Notes: generated from the sequence alone by a model not told the origin. Shown: positions 1-6,075, counted from the first letter of the stretch. The stretch: DNA of 6,256 bases from Anaerolineales bacterium (GCA_018263655.1 JAANWY010000372.1:1-6256); one strand, 5' to 3'. Translations and numbers: made by a program.

Positions 1-2
1 TC

Positions 3-1142
3 GACTTCCCTCTCTCGAACTGCGTCAACTCGAACATCTACAACGTGGCGGTGCTGACCCAGTACCGGCCTCATTCGCTCAATCGACACATCGGGGTTGG
101 CCGGCCCTGGGACCTGGACCGCACTACGGGCGGCGTGCGCCTCCTCCAGCCCTACCAGAGCCGGCCCGGTGAAAGAACAGCGTGGCAGGAGGGCACCGCC
201 GACGCCGTCCGGTTCCACATCGACTTTGTGCGAGACCGCTCGGGCGAACGTGTCCTCATCTTGGCCGGCGACCACATCTACAAGATGGACTACCGCCCGA
301 TGCTGCGCTTCCACGACGAGCGTCGCGCCGATGTCACGATCGCCGTCCACTCTGTCAACCCGCACGAGACCCACCGCTACGGCATGATCACGACAGATCC
401 CGATGGCCGCGTGACCCAGTTCGAAGAGAAGCCACGACGGACGCGCAGCACCCTGGCCAGCATGGGCATATACGTGTTCGACCGCGACCTGCTCGTCGAC
501 TGGCTGATGAACGGCGGACGCGACCAGCGCGACTTCGGCCATGAGGTTATGCCCAGCCTGTTGTCCGCCGGCAAGCGCATTTTCGCCCACACCCACATGG
601 GCTACTGGGCCGACGTAGGCACGGTCCAGGCGTTCTGGGAAGCCAATATGGCGTTGTTGGCGGAGACGCCGGCCCTCAACCTGTACGATCCGGACTGGGT
701 GATGCACACCAAGAGCGAGGAGCGCCCCCCCGTACTCGTCGGTGACGACGCCCAAGCAGATGGAAATCTGCTGAGCGATGGCTGCCGCGTAGACGGGCGC
801 GTGGTGCGCTCAGTGATCTCGCCTGGTGTGTACGTCGCCCCGGGCGCCGTCGTCCGCGACTCCATCATTTTCACCGATACGCAGGTCGGTGCCGGCGCTG
901 TGGTGGACCGGGCCATCGTCGACAAAGAAATCACCATCGGAGAACAGGCTCAGATTGGACACGGCGATGACAACACGCCCAATCGCGACCTGCCCAACTT
1001 GCTCAACACTGAGCTCACCCTGGTAGGCAAGGGCGCCGAGATCCCCGAGAGCGGCGTCATAGGTCGCAACTGTGTGATTCAGCCTCACACCCCGGCCCAC
1101 AAGTTGGCCGGCAAGGAGATTGCGAGTGGCAGCACGGTCTAG
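3..1142 (+). CDS. glgC: glucose-1-phosphate adenylyltransferase (ADP-glucose pyrophosphorylase), 5' end missing
   Basis: GlgC makes ADP-glucose from glucose-1-phosphate and ATP, the committed step of bacterial glycogen synthesis in the cytoplasm. The open frame runs in from the left edge; its first whole codons read DFPLSNCVNSNIYNVAVLTQY, so the GTG at 45 is internal and not a start. In the visible 379 residues the family landmarks come in order: FPLSNC (2-7), LTQY and HSLNRHI, GTADAV (64-69), LAGDHIYKMDY (87-97), FEEKP with the probable sugar-phosphate-binding Lys (140-144), SMGIYVF (153-159) and YWADVGT (201-207). The last third has the hexapeptide-like pattern of the left-handed beta-helix domain. 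About 35-45 N-terminal residues, including the GGGxGTRLxPLT nucleotide loop, lie outside the window; total length would then be normal for GlgC. The Tyr usual in WYxGTADAV is Gln here (WQEGTADAV). The start and upstream regulation cannot be seen. A GlgC paralogue with another role is less likely. Confidence 0.92.
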   Translation, partial: DFPLSNCVNSNIYNVAVLTQYRPHSLNRHIGVGRPWDLDRTTGGVRLLQPYQSRPGERTAWQEGTADAVRFHIDFVRDRSGERVLILAGDHIYKMDYRPMLRFHDERRADVTIAVHSVNPHETHRYGMITTDPDGRVTQFEEKPRRTRSTLASMGIYVFDRDLLVDWLMNGGRDQRDFGHEVMPSLLSAGKRIFAHTHMGYWADVGTVQAFWEANMALLAETPALNLYDPDWVMHTKSEERPPVLVGDDAQADGNLLSDGCRVDGRVVRSVISPGVYVAPGAVVRDSIIFTDTQVGAGAVVDRAIVDKEITIGEQAQIGHGDDNTPNRDLPNLLNTELTLVGKGAEIPESGVIGRNCVIQPHTPAHKLAGKEIASGSTV

Positions 1143-1157
1143 GGGGGAGAAAGCTCA

Positions 1158-2036
1158 ATGACCGAGAGCTTCATCGCCGGCGCGGCAGCGATGCAAGTCG
1201 TACATGACAAGGCGCGCAACCTGGAGAAGTACCGCGAATTCATCCGTCAGGCTGCAGCGGAAGGCGTCCGACTGCTCGTATTGCCAGAAGCGTCTCTACA
1301 GGGATTTCTCTTCTACGCGGACCACCGCTTCGACCCCGATGAGTCGCGCTATCATTGGGCTAACGCCGAACTCGTCCCGGGCCCCAGCACGAACACCATC
1401 GCGGAGTGGGCGGCCGAGCACAACATGCACATCGTGTTCGGCCTGCTGGAGCGGGTCGATCACCCGGCCACCCCCGTGCTGCACAACAGCGCGGTGCTCG
1501 TGGGTCCGGAGGGCTACATCGGCACGTATCGCAAGGTCCACCGGCCCAGCGAGGAGCTGCTGCACTACCAACCGGGGCGGGACTGGCCAGTCTTCACGAC
1601 CGCGTTGGGTAAAGTCGGCATGATGGTGTGCTACGATCAGTCCTTCCCGGAGGCAGCACGCGAGCTCACCCTGCGCGGCGCGGAGGTTCTCGCCGTTCCC
1701 AACGCCTGGCCGGCCAGCGACCAAGCCTCCGACGACCGCTACGATTTCTTCGGCCGCGCCCGTGCCGCGGAGAACAGTCGGTGGCTGCTGCAGAGTAACC
1801 AAGTCGGTCCATCGGACACGGGCGACTTTGAATATCTGGGCGATAGCCGCATCATCGACCCCACCGGGGTGATCGTGACCCACACCGAGGCGGACGCGGA
1901 AGGCTTGGCCGTCGCGGAGATTGAGCCCGTGAAGCTGGACCCAGCACGGGCGCGCTCGGGTTGGTACCTCCAGCAGCGAGTGCCGACTACCTACACCCAT
2001 ATCGGAGACACCAGCCACTACGAACATCTCCGATAA
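1158..2036 (+). CDS. carbon-nitrogen hydrolase (nitrilase superfamily amidase)
   Basis: This 292-residue cytoplasmic enzyme should hydrolyse a non-peptide C-N bond (amide, carbamoyl or nitrile). The superfamily catalytic triad is visible: Glu44 in LPEAS, Lys126 in YRKVH, and the nucleophile Cys158 in MVCYDQSFPEAAR. Glu133, in SEELLHYQPG, is a candidate for the second structural glutamate. Length is typical of single-domain members such as N-carbamoyl-amino-acid or N-carbamoylputrescine amidases, omega-amidases and aliphatic amidases. The substrate cannot be read from the sequence, and there is no fused glutaminase or NAD-synthetase domain. The ATG at 1158 is preferred because GGGGGAGA (1143-1150) sits 7 nt before it. 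The gap to glgC is only 15 bp, so cotranscription with glgC is likely although no metabolic link is obvious. The iclR gene and peptide transporter downstream fit a role in nitrogen-compound catabolism (inference). Confidence 0.9.
   Translation: MTESFIAGAAAMQVVHDKARNLEKYREFIRQAAAEGVRLLVLPEASLQGFLFYADHRFDPDESRYHWANAELVPGPSTNTIAEWAAEHNMHIVFGLLERVDHPATPVLHNSAVLVGPEGYIGTYRKVHRPSEELLHYQPGRDWPVFTTALGKVGMMVCYDQSFPEAARELTLRGAEVLAVPNAWPASDQASDDRYDFFGRARAAENSRWLLQSNQVGPSDTGDFEYLGDSRIIDPTGVIVTHTEADAEGLAVAEIEPVKLDPARARSGWYLQQRVPTTYTHIGDTSHYEHLR
2000..2035 (+). repeat. inverted repeat spanning the end of the nitrilase gene
   Basis: The 9-bp arms tatcggaga (2000-2008) and tctccgata (2027-2035) are perfect reverse complements with an 18-nt loop, and the right arm covers most of the stop codon TAA. 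No T-tract follows, so this is not a classical intrinsic terminator. It could protect the 3' end of an mRNA or be incidental. The right arm occurs again at 2213-2221, so either copy could pair with the left arm. Confidence 0.5.
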
Positions 2037-2103
2037 GGGTGCATCCCACATTTGTTAATGACGCAATCATCATCTGAACTCCCATACCAGTATGAGTCAC
2101 CAT

Positions 2104-2143
2104 CTCGAACCCTTCGACAGGCTCAGGACGTCGCAAGTTCGAG
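2104..2143. repeat. REP-like palindromic repeat containing CTTCGACAGGCTCAGGA
   Basis: The outer arms ctcgaac (2104-2110) and gttcgag (2137-2143) are perfect reverse complements. Inside them cgac (2115-2118) can pair with gtcg (2130-2133). The core cccttcgacaggctcagga resembles a short dispersed repeat that I recall from many bacterial intergenic regions, where it is often mistranslated on the reverse strand as a PEPVEGF-type peptide, as it would be here. The dispersed nature is recalled knowledge; this window has one copy. Confidence 0.55.
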
Positions 2144-2169
2144 CGTCCGGACGCCGCAACTTGTTGCGG
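2144..2169. repeat. two small palindromes beside the REP-like repeat
   Basis: cgtccggacg (2144-2153) is a perfect 10-bp palindrome. It is followed directly by ccgcaac-tt-gttgcgg (2154-2169), which folds as a 6-bp stem with a CTTG tetraloop. No T-run follows, so I do not call a terminator. They may be part of the same repeat element as 2104-2143. Confidence 0.45.
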
Positions 2170-2228
2170 GCTAAGAGCGTCGGCCACCGGCTTTACAGAC
2201 TTGGGATACACATCTCCGATACTCACCC

Positions 2229-2257
2229 TTGACAAAAGAAGTCGTGTCGGATATAAT
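2229..2257 (+). promoter_or_regulatory. consensus sigma-70 promoter of iclR
   Basis: TTGACA (2229-2234) and TATAAT (2252-2257) are both perfect consensus hexamers, separated by the optimal 17 nt. Transcription would start near 2263-2265, giving an untranslated leader of roughly 68 nt before the iclR ATG. A promoter this strong in front of a regulator normally needs repression, which fits the palindromes that begin right after the -10 box. Confidence 0.88.
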
Positions 2258-2285
2258 GGTGTCAATATGTGAGACACCCGTCTCA
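2258..2285. promoter_or_regulatory. overlapping operator palindromes at the iclR transcription start
   Basis: Two inverted repeats overlap here. GGTGTC (2258-2263) and GACACC (2273-2278) are separated by 9 nt and begin directly after the -10 box. TGAGACACCCGTCTCA (2270-2285) has 6-bp arms and a 4-nt centre, with a few further matching bases outside (TAT at 2266-2268 against ATA at 2287-2289). A dimeric or tetrameric repressor bound here would block the promoter; IclR-type autorepression is the natural candidate. Which of the two is the true site cannot be decided from sequence. Confidence 0.65.
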
Positions 2286-2287
2286 TA

Positions 2288-2316
2288 TAGTGACACTCAC
2301 CTAGTGACACTCACCT
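2288..2316 (+). repeat. 14-bp tandem repeat in the iclR leader, likely regulatory
   Basis: TAGTGACACTCACC is repeated twice head to tail with period 14 (29 nt in all). Each unit holds AGTGACACT (2289-2297 and 2303-2311), an odd palindrome AGTG-A-CACT. The same 9-mer appears in reverse complement at 3347-3355, before the solute-binding protein gene, and with one mismatch at the end of iclR (3086-3094). The repeat lies in the transcribed leader, downstream of the promoter, and could be an extra repressor site. Confidence 0.6.
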
Positions 2317-2331
2317 TGGTGCAGAAATCAG

Positions 2332-3090
2332 ATGGCCCACTCTGTCTCCACCGCTGACAAGGTACTCGACGTGCTGCTGCTCTTCGACGAATCACAAGCA
2401 GAACTCGCTGCCGACGAAATCAGTGAGTTGATTGACACCCCGCGCAGCACAACGTACCGTTATATCCGCACCTTGCGGGATAAGGACTTCCTGGAAAAAA
2501 CCGACGCCGGCACCTTCCGCCTCGGTCCGCGCCTCCTGGAACTAGGGCGCATAGCGCACCGGAAGCTGGCCATCAGCCATATTGCCTTGCCCGTCATGGA
2601 GGAGATTGCCCAGGAGACACGAGAAACCGTCCTGCTGACGCGGTTCTTCGACCGCCATGCCGTCTGTGTCGAGCGCATCGAGGGACCACAGAGTGTGCGC
2701 ATCACGTTCGAGCACGGACAGATCCAACCGCTCCACGCCGGCGCTTCCTCGAAGATTCTTCTGGCCCACCTCGACGAGAACAAATGGGACGAGCACCTGG
2801 TGTTGCCACTGGAAGCCTTCACGGAGAAGACAACCACGGACCTCCACGCGCTCAGGGAACACCTCCACCGAATCCGGCGCCAGGGTTACTGCATCAGCGA
2901 GGGCGAAGTCGACGAGGGCGCCCGAGCCGTGGCTGTGCCGATTCTGGACGCGCGTGATCAGATCGTCGCCGGCCTCAGCACAGCCGGCCCCACCTTCCGG
3001 ATGGACGATGCCACCGCCGAGCGGCACATCAAACTACTGCGCTCAGGGGCCGCCGCAATCTGCCAGGAACTTGTCCGCGGACATCTGTGA
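2332..3090 (+). CDS. IclR-family transcriptional regulator
   Basis: This 252-residue DNA-binding regulator has the usual IclR length and layout. Residues 4-60 form the winged helix-turn-helix, with the recognition helix near TPRSTTYRYIRTL (36-48). The effector-binding domain follows from about residue 75 and ends in the family signature beginning GYCISEGEVDEGARAVAVP (from 185). The effector is unknown; family members sense small acids and ureides such as glyoxylate, allantoin-derived or aromatic compounds. The ATG at 2332 gives a standard N-terminus, but no good Shine-Dalgarno sequence precedes it, so translation may be weak despite the strong promoter. The palindromes at 2258-2316 suggest autorepression. 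The matching motif at 3347-3355 suggests it also controls the transporter genes that follow on the same strand. Confidence 0.93.
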   Translation: MAHSVSTADKVLDVLLLFDESQAELAADEISELIDTPRSTTYRYIRTLRDKDFLEKTDAGTFRLGPRLLELGRIAHRKLAISHIALPVMEEIAQETRETVLLTRFFDRHAVCVERIEGPQSVRITFEHGQIQPLHAGASSKILLAHLDENKWDEHLVLPLEAFTEKTTTDLHALREHLHRIRRQGYCISEGEVDEGARAVAVPILDARDQIVAGLSTAGPTFRMDDATAERHIKLLRSGAAAICQELVRGHL

Positions 3091-3315
3091 CACTTCTCAT
3101 TGACATGCCATCTGACGCTCTACCTCATCAATCTACAGACTCGTCAGCCAGACACGGCACGAGAAAGGAGGGATAGCCGACTCTTTCAAGCGATAACACA
3201 ACCACAAGATTCACACTTCGTCCGCAACCGTCCGTGATCCGCTTGGACAAGGAAAAAGGCATTAGGGAAAAAGCCGCACTACGCTCTGGCTGGATCGCCA
3301 GATCCAGGCTGCAAG

Positions 3316-3339
3316 GCGACGGATTTGACAATCCGTCGC
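3316..3339 (+). other. 10-bp perfect hairpin upstream of the solute-binding protein gene
   Basis: gcgacggatt (3316-3325) and aatccgtcgc (3330-3339) pair perfectly around a TGAC loop. The T-run (3355-3359) comes 15 nt later, too far for a standard intrinsic terminator. A 5' stem that stabilises the mRNA, or an attenuator-like structure, is more plausible. The hairpin ends about 50 nt before the preferred start codon at 3392. Confidence 0.6.
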
Positions 3340-3345
3340 GAGCGT

Positions 3346-3356
3346 AAGTGTCACTT
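3346..3356. promoter_or_regulatory. candidate IclR-type operator before the transporter genes
   Basis: AAGTGTCACTT is an 11-bp odd palindrome. Its core AGTGTCACT (3347-3355) is the exact reverse complement of the AGTGACACT found twice in the iclR leader. It lies 36 nt before the preferred start codon. Shared palindromes at a regulator gene and its neighbour are the usual sign of a local regulon; binding is inferred only. Confidence 0.45.
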
Positions 3357-3377
3357 TTTCCTCGATGCGTAAAAAGA

Positions 3378-3382
3378 AAGGA
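3378..3382 (+). promoter_or_regulatory. ribosome binding site that sets the start at 3392
   Basis: AAGGA lies 9 nt before the ATG at 3392. The earlier in-frame ATG at 3365 has only a T-rich stretch before it and no Shine-Dalgarno sequence. This decides for 3392. Confidence 0.75.
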
Positions 3383-3391
3383 AACAAGACG

Positions 3392-4996
3392 ATGAAAAGA
3401 GCGAGACTAGTAAGCCTAGTGCTAATGATCCTTCTGCTACTCGGGTTGGCTGCGTGTGCCCAGCAAGCCGCGCCCCAACAGCCAGCTCCCGAAGAGCCGG
3501 CCGCCGAGGAAGAGGCGCCGGCTGCTGAGGAAGAACCTGCCGCAGAAGAAGGCCCCAAGTACGGCGGCACACTCAGGGCCGCCTTCCAAAACGAGTGGGC
3601 CGGCCTCGACAACCACACCGTCAGCTCCTACTCCAGCTACCAGATCCTCAACAACGTCGTGGAAGGCTTGACCTTCTTCGATGATGACCTCAACCTGGTC
3701 CCGTGGCTCGCTACGTCGTGGGAACAGTCCGAGGATGGGAAAACCTGGACCTTCAAGCTGCGCGAAGGCGTCAAGTTCCACAACGGTCGCGAGATGACGG
3801 CCGAAGACGTGAAGTGGAGCTGGGAGCGCTTCATTGACCCGGCGACCGGTGCCGGCAACGCCGGCCGTGTGGGCCCACCCGAAACGCAGATCGAAGTAAT
3901 CGACAAGTACACGGTTGCCGTCACCCACCCCGAGCCCTTCGGCATCTTCCCCCAGTCCATCGGCTTTGATATGTCATCCGCCATCATTGCCAAAGAAAGT
4001 CTCGAAGACGATGGCACGATCAGTGTTCCCATCGGCACGGGACCGTTCGAGATCACAGCGGTCGAGGGAACGACGCGGCTCGTGATGGAGAAGTTCGACG
4101 ACTACTGGCAAGAGGGACTGCCCTATGTAGACGAGGTCGTCATTCAACCCATTCCAGACGACACGGTGCGCGAGACGACACTGCGTGGCGGTGAAGCGGA
4201 TTGGGTCCTGGCCATCGCGCCGCAGAGCTACGAATCGCTCAAGGCTGACCCGGACATCGTCGTGGCCACGGCTCCCCAGTTATCGTACGACTACGTCGGC
4301 ATGAACGTGACGCGCGAGCCATTCGACGATGTGCGCGTGCGCCAGGCCATTGCACTTGCGATGGACCGCGAGCAGCTCTGCGAAGCCGGCTACTTCGGCC
4401 TGTGCGAACCCACCCAAGGACCTATCGCCTCCGGTAGCCCATGGGACTTCAACTACGAGCCCTACGATCGAGATGTAGAACGCGCCAAGGAGCTGCTGGC
4501 CGAGGCCGGCTTCCCCGACGGCTTGGAGATGGAGCTGATGCCGACAACGCAGTACGGCGAAACAGTGCGCGCCGCCCAGGTCCTGCAGCAGCAACTGGCC
4601 GACATCGGCATCGACGCCAGCATCAACGCACTGGAATGGAGCGCGTGGCTGGAGCTAGAGGGCAACTTCAAGTACGACGCCTACATCTGTAACTGGAACG
4701 GCCTCATCGACGCCGACCAGTACTACTATCTCCAGCACCACACGGGCTTGGTGTTCAACTTCACGGGCTACAGCAACCCAGAGTTCGACGATCTGGTCGA
4801 GCAGGGCCGCGCCATCAGCGACTTCGACGAGCGCTACCCGATCTACGAGGAGGCTGACAAGATCCTCGTGGATGACGCGCCCTACATCTACATGTACAAC
4901 AAGAAGGAGATTCGGGCCTACGCGGACTACGTCAAAGGCTTCGTTGTGCGCCCCGACCAGGCGAACAATTTCTGGACGGTCTGGCTCGACAAGTAA
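3392..4996 (+). CDS. ABC transporter solute-binding lipoprotein, family 5 (peptide/nickel type)
   Basis: This is the extracellular receptor of a DppA/OppA-type importer; it captures a peptide or other small solute and delivers it to the membrane permease. Starting at 3392 the protein has 534 residues. It begins with the charged segment MKRAR, a Leu-rich core and the lipobox L19-A20-A21-C22, so Cys22 would be lipid-modified and the protein membrane-anchored. Residues 23-55 are an Ala/Pro/Glu-rich flexible linker, typical of Chloroflexota lipoproteins. The mature domain follows with YGGTLR (from 57), an EDGKTWTFKLREGVKFHNG stretch near 115-135, GTGPFE (from 215) and FDDVRVRQAIALAMDR (from 311), all characteristic of SBP family 5. 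Ligand specificity cannot be read; members bind peptides, nickel, heme, opines or oligosaccharides. Starting at 3365 would add nine residues before the signal peptide. The permease follows after 102 bp. Confidence 0.93.
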   Translation: MKRARLVSLVLMILLLLGLAACAQQAAPQQPAPEEPAAEEEAPAAEEEPAAEEGPKYGGTLRAAFQNEWAGLDNHTVSSYSSYQILNNVVEGLTFFDDDLNLVPWLATSWEQSEDGKTWTFKLREGVKFHNGREMTAEDVKWSWERFIDPATGAGNAGRVGPPETQIEVIDKYTVAVTHPEPFGIFPQSIGFDMSSAIIAKESLEDDGTISVPIGTGPFEITAVEGTTRLVMEKFDDYWQEGLPYVDEVVIQPIPDDTVRETTLRGGEADWVLAIAPQSYESLKADPDIVVATAPQLSYDYVGMNVTREPFDDVRVRQAIALAMDREQLCEAGYFGLCEPTQGPIASGSPWDFNYEPYDRDVERAKELLAEAGFPDGLEMELMPTTQYGETVRAAQVLQQQLADIGIDASINALEWSAWLELEGNFKYDAYICNWNGLIDADQYYYLQHHTGLVFNFTGYSNPEFDDLVEQGRAISDFDERYPIYEEADKILVDDAPYIYMYNKKEIRAYADYVKGFVVRPDQANNFWTVWLDK

Positions 4997-4998
4997 CG

Positions 4999-5073
4999 CG
5001 TGATGCGTGATGCGTAAAACGTGAAACGTGAAACGTGAAACGTAAAACGTGAAAACACGTATCACGTTTCACG
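4999..5073. repeat. heptamer tandem array with terminal inverted repeat
   Basis: From 4999 to 5054 there are eight in-phase 7-mers: cgtgatg, cgtgatg, cgtaaaa, cgtgaaa, cgtgaaa, cgtgaaa, cgtaaaa, cgtgaaa. After acacg (5055-5059) come two reverse-complement units, tatcacg and tttcacg (5060-5073). The 11-mer cacgtttcacg (5063-5073) pairs perfectly with cgtgaaacgtg in the array (5020-5030 or 5027-5037), so the transcript can form a hairpin in more than one register. The array fills the gap between the binding-protein and permease genes. Such arrays are, as I recall, common between Chloroflexota genes. A role like the malE-malF intercistronic REP, giving more binding protein than permease, is possible but unproven. 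Confidence 0.85.
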
Positions 5074-5098
5074 CCACCTCCACAAGGACTCATTTCGT

Positions 5099-6046
5099 AT
5101 GAACACACGCTACATCCTTCAGCGGTTGTCTCTGGCTCTGATCGTCGTCCTGGGTGTCTCATTTGTCGTCTTCCTGATCGTCTACCTTGTGCCCGGCGAT
5201 CCCGCCCGCGTGATTTTGGGCGTTCAAGCTAACGAGCAGAACGTGGCGGCGATCCACAAGCGATTGGGCCTAGATCGGCCTTTCCTGGTCCAATATAGCT
5301 CCTGGCTGTGGGGCGTGGTTCATGGCGATTTCGGCAAGAGCTTGATCACCGGACAGCCCATCGGCCCGCAATTGAGGCAACGCCTGCCGGCCACCCTCCA
5401 GCTCGCTGCCGCGGCGCTTCTGATCGGTATGCTCATCGGCTTCCCGGCCGGCATCATCTCGGCCCTCAAGCCAGGCAGCAAAACCGACATCGTCACGTCA
5501 ATCTTCAGCCAGGTCGGGGTCTCTATCCCCGATTTCTGGGGCGGTATCCTGTTCATCCTGCTCTTCTCGCTGACGCTCGAGTGGCTGCCGCCCAGCGGCT
5601 ACACGCCGATTCGGGAGGATTTCGGCGACTGGCTCGCCCACCTCATCCTGCCATCGCTGACCGCGGGGGTGATTAGTGCCTCGATCCAGACCCGCTTTAT
5701 TCGCAGCGCGATGCTGGAGGTGCTGGACAAAGACTACATCCGGACAGCGCGGGCCAAGGGGTTGCAGGAACGTATCGTCCTCATCCGTCACGCACTGCGT
5801 AACGCCATGATCACGATTGTCACCATCGTCGGTTTACAGCTCACGGCCTTGATCAGCGCCGTGGTGGTGGTTGAGGTCGTGTTCAATTGGCCGGGTCTGG
5901 GCCGGCTGGCATTGGACGCCGTTCTAGACCGCGACTACCCTCTTCTGCAAGGCGCCGTTCTCACGCTGGCCTCCATGCTGGTCCTGATCAACCTGGGTAC
6001 TGACTTGCTCTACTTCTTCCTCGATCCGCGGATCGAGTACGCATGA
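5099..6046 (+). CDS. dppB: ABC transporter permease, DppB/OppB family
   Basis: This integral membrane protein is one half of the translocation channel of a peptide-type ABC importer and should pair with a DppC/OppC partner and ATPases. It has 315 residues, normal for DppB. Hydrophobic segments lie near 9-30, 100-122, 131-160, 180-200, 238-261 and 281-307, fitting six membrane spans. The YLVPGDPAR motif (29-37) is typical of the DppB N-terminal region. The EAA loop that contacts the ATPase is clear around 207-236, with DYIRTARAKGL (212-222). The C-terminus LDPRIEYA is the family's usual ending. AAGGA (5084-5088) lies 10 nt before the ATG at 5099. It follows the solute-binding protein gene on the same strand and surely belongs to the same transporter. 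The stop overlaps an ATG (ATGA, 6043-6046), but no intact dppC follows. Confidence 0.95.
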   Translation: MNTRYILQRLSLALIVVLGVSFVVFLIVYLVPGDPARVILGVQANEQNVAAIHKRLGLDRPFLVQYSSWLWGVVHGDFGKSLITGQPIGPQLRQRLPATLQLAAAALLIGMLIGFPAGIISALKPGSKTDIVTSIFSQVGVSIPDFWGGILFILLFSLTLEWLPPSGYTPIREDFGDWLAHLILPSLTAGVISASIQTRFIRSAMLEVLDKDYIRTARAKGLQERIVLIRHALRNAMITIVTIVGLQLTALISAVVVVEVVFNWPGLGRLALDAVLDRDYPLLQGAVLTLASMLVLINLGTDLLYFFLDPRIEYA

Positions 6047-6075
6047 AGCCAGTGAACAGTACACGGCAATCTTAG
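6043..6075 (+). pseudogene. possible dppC start remnant overlapping the dppB stop
   Basis: ATGA at 6043-6046 overlaps the dppB stop, the usual arrangement for a translationally coupled dppC. The frame reads MKPVNSTRQS and then stops at TAG (6073-6075). The stop lies inside the tandem repeat that begins at 6066, so about eight codons precede foreign-looking sequence. The polar start would suit a DppC N-terminus but is far too short to identify. It may be the 5' stub of a dppC removed by deletion or insertion, or a chance overlap. Confidence 0.3.

Larger units (their letters stand above)
2024..2221. repeat. candidate MITE-like or duplicated element with 12-bp direct repeats
   Basis: The 12-mer acatctccgata occurs exactly at 2024-2035 (the last nitrilase codons) and again at 2210-2221, just before the iclR promoter. 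The segment between has imperfect inverted ends: GCATCCCACATTTGTTAA (2041-2058) matches the reverse complement of 2192-2209 at 13 of 18 positions. A mobile miniature element with a target duplication would look like this, but there is an unexplained 5-nt gap on the left side only, and no transposase is present. It could also be a copy of the nitrilase 3' end left by a local rearrangement. Most of the gene-free stretch 2037-2228 lies within this element. Confidence 0.35.
3091..3364. other. intergenic leader between iclR and the solute-binding protein gene
   Basis: No protein or RNA gene is convincing here. A TTGACA occurs at 3100-3105 and another at 3325-3330, but neither has an acceptable -10 box at 16-18 nt, so I call no promoter. 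A perfect AAGGAGGG (3165-3172) is not followed by ATG, GTG or TTG at a useful distance. Near 3285-3307 alternative small stems can form: ctggatc (3290-3296) with gatccag (3301-3307), or tctggc (3285-3290) with gccaga (3297-3302). The strong hairpin at 3316-3339 and the palindrome at 3346-3356 are listed separately. The length suggests regulation of the transporter, perhaps at the RNA level. Confidence 0.6.

Noticed and set aside
1296..2051. Long reverse-strand reading frame of 251 codons opposite the nitrilase gene
   Set aside because: It is antisense to a gene with an intact catalytic triad, resembles no family I know, and long shadow frames are expected in GC-rich DNA.
2078..2097. Small palindrome CATAC-CA-GTATG as a regulatory site
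   Set aside because: Only 5-bp arms with a 2-nt centre, not near a promoter and without any second copy in the window.
3100..3128. Sigma-70 promoter from TTGACA at 3100
   Set aside because: No acceptable -10 hexamer occurs 16-18 nt downstream.
3165..3198. Perfect AAGGAGGG followed by a short frame ATA GCC GAC TCT TTC AAG CGA TAA
   Set aside because: The only start in reach would be ATA, which is very rare, and the peptide would be 7 residues; not enough to call a leader peptide.
3316..3360. Hairpin plus T-run as an intrinsic terminator
   Set aside because: The T-run begins 15 nt after the stem, too far for the standard mechanism, and another AT-poor stretch lies between.
3365..3391. ATG at 3365 as start of the solute-binding protein
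   Set aside because: No Shine-Dalgarno sequence precedes it, while the ATG at 3392 has AAGGA at 9 nt and gives a textbook lipoprotein signal peptide.
3437..3928. Reverse-strand frame of 163 codons opposite the solute-binding protein gene
   Set aside because: Low-complexity mirror of the Ala/Pro/Glu linker with no recognisable domain.
4655..5065. Reverse-strand frame beginning with a repetitive FTFYVSRFTFHV-like peptide
   Set aside because: The repetitive part is a translation of the heptamer array and the rest is antisense to the solute-binding protein gene.
4999..5073. CRISPR array
   Set aside because: The units are 7 bp and contiguous, with no spacers and no cas genes nearby.
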